Shown here: in pieces, positions 46,690-60,299 of the stretch | How positions within the stretch are numbered: the first letter of the stretch is position 1 | Layout of the letters: each line of letters begins with the position of its first letter | Assembly (NCBI GenBank): GCA_036924085.1 | Contig: JAVGWX010000004.1 | Location: 6,758,544-6,822,543 of the forward strand | DNA: 64,000 nucleotides | Origin: Ariolimax columbianus | Taxonomy: Eukaryota; Mollusca; Gastropoda; Stylommatophora; Arionidae | Direction: 5' to 3' | The notes under the pieces: model-generated | Told to the model about the DNA's origin: nothing | Databases searched by the model: none | What the model saw: only the letters and a program-made list of their open reading frames with translations | Made by a program: the position numbers and the translations under genes

Positions 46690-49600
46690 CGATGCACGGG
46701 GCAACAAGCCTAACACAACAGTGCAACGTAAATCGCAGTATGATGACAGTACAACGGATCAGAAAAACGTATGGCGCTCATCCTACGGAGTCCCGCCAGG
46801 CAGCGAGAGTGCCGGGCCTCACGCCTCGAAGGGGCCCACCCTTGACTAGTGGTGGTCACCCACACATCTGTCGTGGAGTCAAGGCACATGTCTATGGGGC
46901 AACTCATATTGACCAAAAACTCAAGATCCTCAAAATACTACAGTGGAATGCGGGCGGTGTCGTTAACAGAAATCTTTCTCTAACACATCACCTGCATGAA
47001 GGTAAGATTGACGAGGCATGTATCGCACGAAACGCACATCAATAAAAACCATAAATTCTCAATCACAGGATACCAGACCTTCCGTCTCGATAGAGAAGGC
47101 CACAAAGGAGGGGTCCTGATTCTGACCCGAAACTGCAAAAAGAGTAGCGCGGTATATGTCAATCACACTGGACAAGCAGAACTTGTAGGAGTTGACATAA
47201 TGGCTCAATAGACGAAGCTCCGCATTTTCAATCTGTACGGACCACCAAATAAATCCATATCGCTCTCGAGTATGGACGTCAAAGACTCCAACTGCATAGT
47301 AGTCGGAGACTTCAACAGCCACTCGGAGAGATGGGGAAACTCGGACACAGACAGCAGAGGGGACGAAGTGGAAGATTAAGAGATAGACACAAATCTTTCC
47401 CTAATCAATAGGCCAGAGGATAGCCCTAGTTTATATTCTAAAACATGGCATACCAACTCGACTGCTGATTTGGCCTTTTCCACAAAAGGACATTCACCAT
47501 AAAATAGACCGACAGGTGCTAAACCAACTGGCAGGTAGCAACCACAGGCCGATCAGGCTAGACATTGATATGGAATTAGGCCCACAGAAAACAAAACCGC
47601 CAAATTAACATGGCCAAATTAACAATGAGCGAGAACAATATATGGAGGCAAACATCGCCCTCAAAGCCACCACGGCGAAATACAAATACACTATTAACCA
47701 AACAGCAAGAGAAAGCTGGAAAAACAAAACGGAAAGCCTAAACCTGGACAAAGAAGGGAACAAGCTATGGAAGCTAGTCAGAGCCATTAACGACGAAACC
47801 CCGACAAATAAACAAATTACCATCAAGCAGGGCGAAAACTTGCTCACTGGTAAGAAAGCCGCAAACGCTTTTGTCGATCACTATGCCAGAGCAAACCACA
47901 TCGAGGTCTCTAAAGATATGCATACATACATTAGTGAAGAGCAAAAGGGGCACGGCAACATATATACGGCACCTAAAGAGCATATGATGGCCAAATTTAC
48001 AATGAGCGAAATGGAAGAGGCCATTAGAACATTAAAGAAAAGGAAATATCCCGGAAAAACAAAAGAAATGCTGATGGGGCCGGGCCGAACAGCGAAGAGG
48101 AAACCGATATCGGTCCTGAAAAATCTGGAAAAGGGAAATTGTACCCCAGGAATGGAAAGACGCAGTACTTCCACCAGTACCAAAGAATGGAAAGGACAAA
48201 ACAGATCCGAATGGATACAGGCATATCAGCGTACTGAGCTGTGTTGGCAAACTGATGGAACGCATGATAAACACCAGACATATGTGGCATCAGGAAGGAA
48301 AACAAATACTAATTCCACAGCAGGCCGGCTTTAGACAGCACAGATCCACTGAGGACCAGGTCATCCTCATAGCCCAGGAAATAGAAGATGCCTACAAGGC
48401 ACAGAAACACACAGTAGCCGTTTTAGGTGGACCTGGAGAAGGCATTTGACAAAGTCTGGAAAGACGGACTTAGAGTCAAGCTAAGGAGAAGTGTAGTGTG
48501 TTGGAGAATGTACATGTGGATCAACCACTACCTCAAACAAAGAACGGCCAGAGTCAAAGTACAAGGGCAGATGAGCAAAAAGGTGACACTCTAGCAGTGT
48601 GTACCCTAAGGGGGAGTACTGTCACCCACACTCGTCCTGGTGTATATAAACGATATTACAGAGAATATACCAAGAAGAGTCCATAGCTCAATGTTTGCAG
48701 ACGATCTGGCTATGTGAACCACTGAAAAGAATCTCACCATAGCAAGAAATCGGATGCAGCAGGCCCTAACATCGATGGAAGAATGGGCACATTCATGGCT
48801 GGTCAAAATAAACAAGGAGAAAACTACATGCACAATATTATCGCTTTCAGTCAAACCACAAAACACCAAATTAAGCCTAAATGGCAAATTCCTGCAGCCA
48901 AACGACAACCCAAACTATATGAGAGTCACATTTGATCGGCGCATGACATGGAAAAGTCAGATCGAGAGAAACCGAATGAGAGCCAGAGAAAGAATGGCAA
49001 TCATGAGGAAACTTGCTGGCACAAGCTAGGGAGCAGACAAAAGCATACTAATGAAACTGTACACTGGAAGAGTGAGACCAGTTCTCGAGTATGCATTGCG
49101 GCATGGACAACAGCAGCAAAAGGCGAACTTCGATAAAGTTAGCAAACTTTAAAACCAAGCCATGAGAATTATAACAGGAGGCATAAAGTCAACGCCAATT
49201 GTAGAACTTGAAAAAATTTCAAAACTGCAATCCATGACCGATAGAAGAGACTGCAGAGACTATCTGCAGTCAGAAAAACTCATAAGACCGACTGACCATC
49301 CAATGCACCAGAGACTAAACAATTTGGGAAATAGGAAACTAAAGCACATAAATTTTGCAGAAAGAGCCAAAGCAAAGATGCACGAAGATCCCATAAACGG
49401 ACTAACAACACCAAAGCCCATCACTACTGTACGACAAATTACCTGGAGGCAGGATATATTTCCAGAGGTGGTTGAGATACTACCCTAAGATTTATATCGA
49501 AAAACTACCCAAGTATGGACCGGACCCATGCATATACCAACGGCTCTGTAACAAACACTACACAGAACGGAGGGGCAGGAGCATTCCTGAACCTACCAAA

Positions 49601-50349
49601 TGGCAGAAAAATAACACTGTCATTCGCTACTGGTCAGAACACAAGCAATTTCAGAGCGGAGGCAGAGGCACTGAGGGCGGCAGTGGAAGAAATGGTGTCA
49701 CATAAAGAAAATGAAAGCCATACAGTCCTGCTTACAGATGCTCTCGCCGTAGTCACAGCGCTAAAAAGACAGAAAAACACTGAGCTTAATGACTTAAGAG
49801 CAGCTCTCTGTCAACTATGCCATCATTCCGCACCAAAAAGGATAGTGGTACAGTGGGTCACATCACACTGCAACATCCAAGGCAACTAGGAGGCAGAACG
49901 ACTGGCAAAAGAAGGTGCAAGACTACCACACACAGATACTAGTATGACGTACGAAGAGTCAAAACGGCTTATTAAAGCCAGATACATTACCAAATGGGAA
50001 ACCGAACATACTGGTTACACCAAAAACGATGCATATTACCAGTTGCACCGAAGAGAGCAGGTCGTTGTCTTTAGACTTCGCACTGGCCACAATAGACTGA
50101 GGTACCACCTATTCAACAAATTGAAGATAGGTGGAACCGACGAATGCCCGTGTGGTACCGGGAAAATGACCGCTGAACATCTGCTGCAAAACTGCCCGAC
50201 ATACGAGGATCAGAGAGAGCAGATGTGGCCATCACCAGTGGAACCACAAGACAAGCTCTATGGCAGTGTCGATAGCCTCAGGATGACCGCCGCTTTTTTC
50301 GAAAAAAATAATGGTTACTGTCTGACTGCGTACGAAGAAGAAGAAGATA
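46690..50349 (+). mobile_element. I-like LINE with endonuclease, RT, RNase H and zinc-finger, most complete copy
   Basis: Domains in order: apurinic endonuclease from LKILQWNAGG (46922-46970) through EACIARNAHQ, GHKGGVLIL (47100), IVVGDFNSHSERWGN (47300-47345) and the SLYSKTWHTNSTADLAFSTK end (47430-47490). RT from about 47640 (KLWKLVRAINDETPTNKQ; PKEHMMAKFTMSEMEEAIRTLKK 47970-48040), with a palm remnant near 48420-48450 (GEGI-like; expected DLEKAFDKVW), the catalytic MFADDLAM (48691-48714) and WAHSWLVKINKEKTT (48785-48830), to LYTGRVRP (49060). RNase H from HAYTNGSVTNTTQNGGAG (49525-49580) to VVQWVTSHCNIQGN (49850-49890). Finger DECPCGTGKMTAEHLLQNCP (50140-50200), ending in GAAGAAGAAGAAGA (50333-50347). 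The first RNase H Asp is Asn here (YTNGS). At least ten stops or frameshifts. This resembles I-clade elements reported from molluscs; no ORF1 was recognised. Confidence 0.88.
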
Positions 50350-50399
50350 AAGTAACGCTTTTTCGAAGAGGAGACGTGACGGCATATCGTCATTTCAAG

Positions 50400-50870
50400 A
50401 CGCAAATGTATTCATATTAGTAGACGTGCCGTCAAATCATTACAAAACGGTATACAGAGGGACCGAATTGGCGTCAGAGCGTGATTACAAGACGTGCTTG
50501 TACACAGAAGGGCATACGTGACGTCATATCGTCAGTACAAGACGTGCTTGTATACATAATGGTATGTGTGACGTCAGATCGTCAGTACAAGACGTGCTTG
50601 TATACATACGGGCATACATGACGTCAGATCTTCAGTAATAGACGCAACGGTATACATGAAAAGCAAACATTGTCGGATCGTCATTAAATGAGAAAACGGT
50701 ATACGAGGTGACATACGTGGCATCAGAGCGTGATTACAAGACCTATAGGCAAACAGAGGGGCAGACGTGGCGTCAGATCATCATTACAAGACGTAAGGTT
50801 ATACATATGGGGAGACGTGGCGTCGAATCATTATTACAAGACGTAAAGATATACAGAGTGGGCAGATGCT
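50400..50870. repeat. Tandem minisatellite, about 50 bp unit with TGACGTCA motifs
   Basis: About nine imperfect units of TACAAGACGTGCTTGTATAC followed by ATACGGGCATACGTGACGTC and AGATCGTCAG. At least three units carry the exact palindrome TGACGTCA (about 50519, 50569, 50618); others carry GTGGCGTCAGA. It starts about 50 bases after the I-like element's tail. Confidence 0.85.
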
Positions 50871-51199
50871 GAGTCAGAACATCGTTTTCTGAAAGCAACA
50901 GCAAAGATGTGCCGTAAGAGGTATACAACAACATATAGCCGCTGAAAACAATCGAGTGTGGGATTCCCCGAGAACAATGGAAAAAAAGAGGCATTTAAAG
51001 TCGCGATGTCAAATCGGTATACTGTTCTACTACAATTGGAAATAATTTACAAATATGTGAAACGAGACTTTTAAGGAGGTGATTGGGGGAAAATGAGTAC
51101 TGCCACAAAGTGGGGATTACAACATGAATTACATTACATATAACAGAATACGCAATGAAGAAGACACATAAACGCCCAATCCTTAACACGTGAACAATA
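50871..51199. other. No recognisable feature
   Basis: Mixed AT-rich sequence between the tandem array and the next LINE. Short minus-strand frames are unconvincing. Confidence 0.4.
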
Positions 51200-52990
51200 T
51201 TCTAAAGCCAATACAAAAGTGAAGAAGAGCATCAGAAACGAGAAGAAAAAAGATATTTATGAAATGGCTCGAGAGAAAGAGGAAACTGCTGTAAAAGGAT
51301 ATATGAAATACATTTTCAACACAAATAAATTAACAGGCAAATATAAGCATGTACATGGTTTTATCAAAGGTAAGGCAGAACAGTTGATAACCAACACCAA
51401 AGAGGAAACAGAGAGATGGGTTGAACATTTCGCGGAGCTTTTAAACCGCCCGAATATGCAATATTATTCTGACCTTCAGACAGCGGAATCGAAAGAGGCT
51501 AACAGCAGAAACAATTTAGAAGTCAATTCGCCTTATTAAAGACGGCAAAGTGGCTGGTCAAAATGAAATCTCAGCGGAAGCGACCAAAGCGGACATTGAC
51601 AAATCAATAATTGTGTTACGCAAGCTATTCGGTAAAGTCTGGGAGAGGGAAGAAAGACCAAAAGACCAGAAATATATCTATGTAATAGAGTTGCTAAAAA
51701 AGAAGATATCCACAGAAGTGTACTAATTACAGAGGAACAATGCTGTTATCGGTGCCCTGATAATTTTTTAACAGGATCGTGCTAAAGAGATCAGCAGTTG
51801 AAGGATGAGCAGACTGGCGTTCGACAAGACTTGTCCAATGCAGACCATATATCAATAGGGAGAATAATACTTGATAAACGTATGGAATGGACATCACCCT
51901 TTGTTATATAATGTGGGGACTACGAGGAAGCCTTTTTTCCAGCTTGGACAGGGTATCGCTATGGAAGTTGCTCAGACACTATAGAGTGCCTCCAAAGTTA
52001 TCTAATATAATCTATAAAACATATGAAGTAACACGATGTCGATTGCTACATGAAGATCAGCTTTTTGAACCCTGTGAAATAAGAACGGGAGTTCGACATG
52101 GCTGCCTACCATCACCATTGCTCGTCCTGCTGGCTATTGACTGGATTTTGAAGTCGACATTATCGTCAATCGACGACGGCACTACATGCACATCTTTAGA
52201 CATCTTGCGAATCTCTACTTTGCTAGTGATGTTGATCTTCTTTGTCAAACCCACAGCCAGATGCAAAATAAGATACGCATTCCTTAGTAGACGTCACTAC
52301 AATTGGGGATAAACATACACATAGACAAAACACAGGTTTTAGCGAGAAAAAAAATAATGACAGAATTGGGTTGGAAGCCACGCACCTTCAGAATTTAGAG
52401 TTTTCACATAACTAGGAAGCTATTTAGACAGTATGATATATATATATACAACGATTTTCAGTTAATAAGAATACAGAAGGCGAGAAGAGCTAACATTTGT
52501 GTTCGATATTATGGAAGCCAAACGATATTAAAACATTCACGGAAATAAAAATCTGAACTCCAACATCAACTCCGTTCTTTTATTCTTTGGTCTGAACATG
52601 GAGAATAACACGTGCACTAAAAAAAGGTACATACTTTCTAAAATGGTTGCTTGCGCCAAATATAAGGGTGGAACTGTATGGCAAGATCACCAACATGGAA
52701 CTGATGGGGAAAATTGAACAGATACCAGTGAATCATGAAATACGATGGACGCGATTGCGATCGATACGCTGCACCCTACACAACTAATGGTTAGCATTAC
52801 CAGACAGGCTCCGTGTCTGGATCCACGTTGCAAGAAACGTAGAGGGAGACCGAGACACCCATGGAATCGAGAACTGGAATTTAATGTAAAAGCAGCAAAC
52901 GAGATGTGAACATAATTGGCTTTGATGGCTCATGATAGGAAGACGTGTGGAATGTTTGTTGACCACCTATGCTCCAAAGGGACCTGATGC
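51200..52990 (+). mobile_element. LINE with LDRVSLW-type RT, decayed
   Basis: Frames in order: KKDIYEMAREKEETAVKGYMK and ITNTKEETERWVEHFAELLNRP (51240-51455), the linker before the RT; GKVAGQNEISAEATKADID (51545-51600, cf. KAPGxDGIxAE); SSLDRVSLWKLLRHYRVPPKL (51935-52000, palm); EIRTGVRHGCLPSPLLVLLAIDWIL (52075-52155, cf. TGVRQGCLLSP). The DD box is near 52205-52230 in another frame, ANLYFASDVDLL (FADD read as FASD). INIHIDKTQVLAREK follows (52310-52350), then a tail with KKRRGRPRHPW (52835-52865) and AHDRKTWNV (52930-52955). The N-terminal frame at 51219-51539 and the palm frame at 51887-52312 are open. The family resembles the fragment at 23830-24070. Confidence 0.75.
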
Positions 52991-53195
52991 ATTTTTTATT
53001 TTATTGATTGACAGATAAATTATGTATATCGATTTTAAAAAAAATTATTTTCAGTAGAGTTCTTTCATCAAGCACGATAGTATTTACATTGCTCGTCATT
53101 AGTTATGTGTGATTTAGAGCTATAGAGTTAATTGAGTTATTTGGTACGACTATTACCATTGAGGTGATACGATATGCACGCCAAATACCTTCTGG

Positions 53196-53985
<790 letters not shown>

Positions 53986-53989
53986 TGGT

Positions 53990-54560
53990 TGATCAGTCAT
54001 ATAAATGTGTGTCTGTCTGAGAATGTCTGTCCATGTGCAGCTGTCATCATTTCTCCATAAGTCAGTTCGTCAATTCTCTCTGCATACATTTGATGTAAAA
54101 GTGTGTCTTGGACGCCACCTTCATCTTTTTCCGTGAATCATGTCCCTTAGTATATTTTGTCGAAGAGTTCCATGTCACACATTGGATCCAGTTATTGCCA
54201 TGGGATCGGCTTTCTGTCCGATTCACTCTTTCCATTCTACGGATCACCACATGTCAAAGACTTACGAACGAATGCATCCTTATCTGCCCCATACTGTGGC
54301 AGTCGGGCATATTCATATTGCGATTTGCTCAGTTCTATCCTGATATTCTTTGACCGTATAAATGTACGTTTTGCTCTAAAGAAGCCGTTTTGCTAATGTT
54401 TTAATGTATGTGTCTCATTGCGGTCATCTTCTATGACGGTTTGCGTTACGTATAGTTCTGAACTTGGTCAATTATGTCTCCATTGATGATAATATCCATT
54501 TGCCTCAGTGGTTTGTCTATTATCAAAGTCTTTGTCTTGAATTTGATTATTACAATGAGA
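53990..54560 (-). mobile_element. RTE-like LINE fragment, 3' end
   Basis: Minus strand: TLIIDKPLRQMDIIINGDIIDQVQNYT (54540-54460), the post-catalytic region (I-G--I--V--F-YLG), then residues of the charged C-terminal segment and a RGRPRHTF-like region (54110-54150, in a second frame; the K-RGRP--R motif precedes the end of many RTE/L2-type ORFs), followed by CREN-like residues. The catalytic core is absent. Confidence 0.55.
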
Positions 54561-54660
54561 AATGCGTTAATGTGTTGTTAATATATTCACGCAACATTTG
54601 CTAATTTGGTTTATAGTTTTAAAGTTTATACCATATCTTTGGCTCCCCTACATTTTACAT

Positions 54661-54875
54661 TATCATCTCAGAATATGCGTTATAGAGACACTGCACAATT
54701 AGGCAACCATCCCATTACCCCAATCTTAATAAAACTAGAAGATGTAATTATTATTTATTGACAAAAACATCACCTGTTAATCTCCATGTGTGTGTTGTGA
54801 ATTAACCTTGTAATTGAATTTTTGTTAACTGTTTGTTGCACTATCTGAATACATTTACATTAGTGAAGCGGTAAC
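54661..54875. repeat. Dispersed repeat R2, copy 2
   Basis: Pairs with 31996-32196, same orientation; shared blocks are given there. A middle segment of about 40 bases is not shared. Confidence 0.5.
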
Positions 54876-55239
54876 ATTCATGAACATAATGTCTTCTTTG
54901 GAAATGAGGTGTTAATTATTTATTCGAACTTTAAGCTTGTAAATTGACGAAATCTTCCAATAACCAAAATTGTACTCTCCGTGGCTACATTCTTTACTTT
55001 GTCGAAAATGCATGTACTAAATTGTATGTGCGATTATGGCAAGGCGAAGTAAAAGTAAATCTTATCCAGGTTATGGCTCATAATCAAAGAAATTGCAGAA
55101 ATGTCGAACATGACAATTATTTTCAGATCCACGGATGTTTAATTCAAATCATATAATAGGTAATTCAATTTTAGATTGTGTTCATTAAGTACTCAATAAG
55201 TCACTGTTTCATCCAATTTTATTTACTCAGTTTGGTGCA
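54876..55239. other. No recognisable feature
   Basis: AT-rich. A 70-codon + frame at 54944-55156 has no motif. Confidence 0.4.
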
Positions 55240-57160
55240 AGCGACCATTGATGAAAGCCCGGAATGTCTTAGTTCTCATGACAGGTCAGGTCATCTGGTA
55301 ACCGGTGAGGTCGTTGGCGTACATATGAAGACATCCGCACAATACCACATCACCAATTTATGTGAGCGGCCTCTGCACGTGCCTCATCTATTCGCAGATT
55401 GGTTCATTCTTGTATGTTGTCCACACACCTTTGTTTTGGGCGACCTCTTCGTCGTCTGCCATGCACCTTTCCATAGATGATCGTATTTGGAAGACCATTT
55501 GATCTCAATATGTGACAGTACCAAGCGAGTTTCCTTCTTCTGACATTTGCCAAGAGCTCTTCAAAAGGCTATATTGATGTTGTAATTATATCTCGCATTT
55601 CATCATTTGTAACTCAATCTTTGTACGTGAAGTTTAAAAGTCTTCGGAAACATATCATCTCCAAGGCCTGTATCCTTCACTGAAGGTCAGCTACAACTGC
55701 CTATGCCTCACATGCATATAGAAATAGTGACAGTACCAGTGTACGCATTAATCCGATTTTCGTGCATAGTGCTAACCGTTTATCTTGCCAAATTTTGTTA
55801 AGCCGTGCAAGCGCTGCTATTGTCTTTGCTATTTTTGCCAACACCTTACATTTTGATCCTTTATCACTGACAATCGACTATAAATATTTAAAACGGCCAA
55901 CCACTTCGAGTTCCTGACCATTAGCGTCTATCATGCTGTTAAAGCCCTCAGCGTTGTTGGTCTTTAATTTTGTTGTTCCAGCGTTTATCCCCGTACCATA
56001 GTCAAGAGCTGTTTCATCGAGCCTTCTGAGCCATTTATGGAGTTCTGCTTCTGAACCCGCCAACCCGTAGATATCCTCTGCAAAACGAAGTTTGGTAATC
56101 GTTCGGCCCGCTATTTTGACAGGTGAACATGATCTCCAAGTGCCTCACTAATAATTCCCTAAAAGAGTATATTGAAACGAGTTAGAGAGAGTGTACACCC
56201 CTGTCTCACACCAACTGATGTGCAAACCAGTCCCCTCGCCTCCCATTCACAAGAACTTTGCTGAACGCATTATCATAAAGGTGTTCAAGAACCGTTATAA
56301 TATTTCCGTTTATGTTATACATCATCATGGTTGCCCGTGGCGCTTTATGATATACCCTTTAATCGCCTTTATAAAGTCAACAAACACATGCTATTGTTGT
56401 TGCTGCTGTTCTAGATAGTCCTCGACTAGCAGGATTAAAATAAATGTATGTTATTATGTTTCTTCTTTCCTGTCTGAACACTTCTTGCTCCTTGGCAATG
56501 ATGTTCTCTTCTTCGGGTTTCAGTCGGTCGAGGATTAATCTAAGCATGACCTTGCTAGGGTGGCTGATGATGCTTATTATTCTGTAATTTGGCACAGCTT
56601 TAGGTTTCCTGACCTATGAAACGGTATAACCATTGATTATGTCCATAAGTCTGACCAGTTATATGTCGCCCATATTTTGGTGCAGATGTGTGTCAGGCCT
56701 TCCATCACTACGTTTCCACCTGCCTGTTAGAGCTCTGCTGGCATATTGTCCCTTTTTCATGCTTTTGATTTCTTGTTGAACTTCATCCAATATTGGTTCA
56801 GGTTCTTTCTCATCCGAAAGTAGGATTGCAACTGATCGCTTAATGCTATCTTCAAACATGGTTCTGCAGTAATATCTCCGTCTATTCAGTATGTCTTTGG
56901 ATTCTTTTAATGTGGTATCCTCATTGTCATTGATGACATGTAGAACTGAAAGGAACTCCCTTACATATTCAGTGCAACGAATTAACTTTGTGAATTCCCT
57001 CCATATGTGTATTCTTTATTATATTCGTAAAATTCATTACTCTCTTAATCACCACAAGTGACTGATTGTGTATAGTATTCACCTCTTTTAGTGTAGTATT
57101 TTCTGTCTTGCACAACGATGCTGACTCCTTTAAAAGATGGGGTCCCAAATAATTGGTAAA
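55240..57160 (-). mobile_element. RTE-like LINE, decayed RT to 3' end
   Basis: Minus strand 5' to 3': RTMFEDSIKRSVAILLSDEKEPEP (56875-56800), the same region as 5320-5390 of the nested + copy; VPNYRIISIISHPSKVMLRLI (56590-56530); TKLRFAEDIYGLAGSEAELHKWLRRLDE (56095-56010), where the catalytic FADD reads FAED (56073-56084); INAGTTKLKTNN and MIDANGQELEVVGRFKYL (55990-55880). The end is a basic segment GKVHGRRRRGRPKTK (55480-55430) and WTNL-x-DEARAEAAH remnants (55400-55360). Stops and frameshifts throughout. The 3' end fragment recurs at 17810-17940. Confidence 0.7.
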
Positions 57161-57231
57161 CTCTGTTGATTATTTACCCGCTAGAATCCCCACATGTTCC
57201 ATTTAATCTGCGGAGGAAAACTAACGTCTGG

Positions 57232-57575
57232 TCAGACAAAACACACCGATCAGACATATTAGTCAGGATCAGACACACCATATTGATCAGACATGTAAGT
57301 TGATGTCAAAACAAAACATACTGATCAGACATATTAGTCAGGCACAGACACAAAATACAGATCAACATTATTAGTCGGGATCAGACATAATATGGTAATA
57401 AAACATATTAATCGAGATCAGACACAACATACTGATCAAATATATCAGTCGGTGTCAGACACAACATACTGATCAAACATATCAGTCGTTGTCAGACACA
57501 ACATACTGATTAAACATATCAGGCGGGGTCAGACACAACATACGGATCGGACATTTCACTCGCGGTGAGACAAAA
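57232..57575. repeat. Tandem minisatellite, about 37 bp unit
   Basis: About nine imperfect units of CAGACACAACATACTGATCA followed by AACATATCAGTCGTTGT. The last four are the most regular. Confidence 0.85.
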
Positions 57576-58166
57576 TATTTTGGCCAAGACCCTCACATCC
57601 ATTTCGCTGTAGTCACCCATGAAAATGGGCTGTTGTCATGTCAGCCTGGTTAACGAGGTGAGCGTTGGATGTGATCATCGTAGTAGTTATCGACACACAG
57701 ATGAAACAGCAATCGCCTAGAGGACTCTCATGTCCGCCCTCTTCAGCACTGTATGGATGTAAAGAAAGCTATGCGAAGCAGCCACTTAAAGTATTTTGCA
57801 GGTCTCTTGCAAGAGTAAATATATTTATATTGGGCATTCAACAACAACAATAACAACAACAACTATTTAGTCAAAAAAAAATATGTTAGAAAATGCCTTT
57901 TGTTAAGCAATGAAAAAGTGTTCGTCATAAACGTGTCATCATTTGATGTTGTACACATATCCGCCATGTTGCAGCTGCATAACAACACGTCGATGAGCTA
58001 TTGTCTAACGGTAGGTACTGTCTGCAAATCGTATTATATAACATTAGAATGTTCAATTCACTTTTTCAATCGATAATGATGTATGTATAAATACAATACA
58101 TTATGACGGGGCTGGAACTCAATAAGAGTTGACTTCAATACACACACGGTCAAAATGTAGACTTAA
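57576..58166. other. No recognisable feature
   Basis: Mixed sequence with a CAACAACAATAACAACAACAAC tract (57839-57862). No gene seen. Confidence 0.4.
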
Positions 58167-58425
58167 AGGGAAACAGTCAGAGACGTTAACCGATAATTCC
58201 GTGCCCCATCTATTAGAGTAGAGAACAGACAGAGACGTTAACCGATAATGCCATGCCCCATCTCTTATAGAAGAGAACAGTGAGAGACGTTAACCGATAA
58301 TTCCATGCCCCATCTCTTAGAGAAGAGAACAGACATAGACTTTAACCGGTAATTCCATGCCCCATCTCTTAGAGAAGAGGACAGACAGAGACTTTAACCG
58401 GTAATTTCATGCCCCATCTCTTATG
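58167..58425. repeat. Tandem minisatellite, about 52 bp unit
   Basis: Five units of AGAGACGTTAACCGATAATT, CCATGCCCCATCTCTTAGAG, AAGAGAACAGAC with few differences. In the last two units GTTAACCGATAA has become TTTAACCGGTAA. Confidence 0.9.
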
Positions 58426-58429
58426 ACCA

Positions 58430-60210
58430 TTTACATGGCTTCCATGGCTTCGTAACCCTCAATTCAAAAGAACTCCACAAGTCCCTACTAACTAACAAAA
58501 TTTACTAGATGGTGTCAGGAAACTGATGTGGTGATAATATATTACATTATGTCCCTGTTTTGTGATGACCGACGTCTCGGAATACGCTTCCGAGTTGGTC
58601 AAACTGCTACCGTCTCTATTATTTTATTATAACATGAAAATGGAGTCTACAAATGTTAAAATGATTTCATCTCAAAATATCACAGCAATGCTGAAGTAAT
58701 GATTGCGAGACAAACACACCTACTGCACAGTTATCCCGAGTATTCCAGTGTTACCCATCAGCTGTTTAACCGGCAGACCTTTTCATCGCATTTTCTGCTA
58801 ACTTAAATAATAATTCGGTGCTAGTTCGTCATGTTGTCTACATTAGATACACATATGTTTGCTATTGTACAAACTGTAACCATGTTCAGTCATCTGATCT
58901 GTCAGATCTTTTTCATGAGATGTATGCAAATGTATGTTCTCTACGCTTTGAAACCTAATGGGATACCAATTATGAGATATTCGATTAGACATTGAGGCAG
59001 ACACCAGAACAAGTCAGTCTATTATCACTCGCTTACCTGTGTCAGTCTATTATCACTCGCTTACCTGTGTCAGTCATGTCAATCAAATAATGCCAATCAT
59101 TTTACTGTTATCAGCTGATTTCGGTAATGTGTTTTATGTGTTTCGCCAATGTCTCTTGTTCGTGTCTTCCCTGTTCTATCTCATAGTTTTATATAAGTGA
59201 CTTCACCTGACAATCGCATTCCCATAAATCGGCGCAAGCATGCATATAGTAGTTGCACGTTATTGTGTCTCCCATGTCACAGAGCAGTACAATAGAGCGC
59301 ACATTAAATTTGATGTTCCGTATGTTTTGAAAGACTACATCTATTTATATAGATAATACAATGATATCGCTTCTTTCGTACTCTTTAAAGTATGGTTATA
59401 TGTGTAGAGTGCATTTTGTTAAGTTCCAGTCTTGTGTAGTTCACATATCGCTCACCAGAGTTTCTCGCCTATCGTTGTTTCTCATTACAGTGAGTTTATC
59501 TCAGTATATTAAATTCATGGCACTTCTGTAATATTCGCTCTGCACTCTGGGGCACCATTCTACATGTACGCATTATTGAATTAACAATATCGCAGAGTCG
59601 GTTATTTACTGTTCTAAGGTGCAACAAAACAATTTACACATCTATGTTTATATTATACACAGTAATCGTAATGCCAATGTTGATGAAAATCTAAATTATT
59701 ATGCAACCAAGTTTTTCAGCTGACATATACATGGGACGTGTGGTTCCTCGGTTGCAGAAAACTCCTTTTCCAGTCCACCTGATCTCTTTTTTTTCAGTAT
59801 GCCATAATGCAAAGCAATCCAGTTGCTGGTTTGCTCAGTTCAAATTGTTGAGCGAATAGACCTAGTCGCGTTCACGGAGTAATGATTTTACATGTCATAA
59901 GTTTTACATTTTGTGGACCGAGATTAATGTTCAACAATATCTCAGTTACAACAGTAATATTATTTTTTTTTTTCACATAAGTATAACAACATTTATTTCC
60001 TTTAAACTGAATGTGTCCTCAACATGTTCATGTTAATCTATGTTCACATTAGCTCACCAATTCATTATTACATTCTTTGCTGACACGTTGGAATAAATTG
60101 CTGCTCAGCAATATTGTTGATATGATTGAGTCATTAACCATTGCATTACGTTGCACACTTCTGTTCATCCTTGTATAATTCTTTTATTTGGACATGGAAG
60201 GGTAACACAT
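58430..60210. other. No recognisable feature except a short duplication
   Basis: About 1.8 kb of AT-rich, apparently unique sequence. No exon, RNA gene or element could be supported. Confidence 0.45.
59012..59069. repeat. Perfect 29 bp direct duplication
   Basis: CAGTCTATTATCACTCGCTT plus ACCTGTGT occurs twice in tandem, identical, followed by a third partial start CAGTCATGTCA. Confidence 0.85.
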
Positions 60211-60212
60211 TA

Positions 60213-60223
60213 GTATCTTTATC

Positions 60224-60254
<31 letters not shown>

Positions 60255-60265
60255 TTCTCTCTCTC

Positions 60266-60297
<32 letters not shown>

Positions 60298-60299
60298 GC
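60213..60299. repeat. (CT)n microsatellite
   Basis: TCTCTCTCTATCTCTCTC-type run of about 85 bases with a few A and TT interruptions. Confidence 0.95.

Noticed and set aside
50400..50870. CRISPR-like array (also considered at 57232-57575 and 58167-58425)
   Set aside because: Units are contiguous tandem repeats without unique spacers, and the surrounding DNA is eukaryotic.
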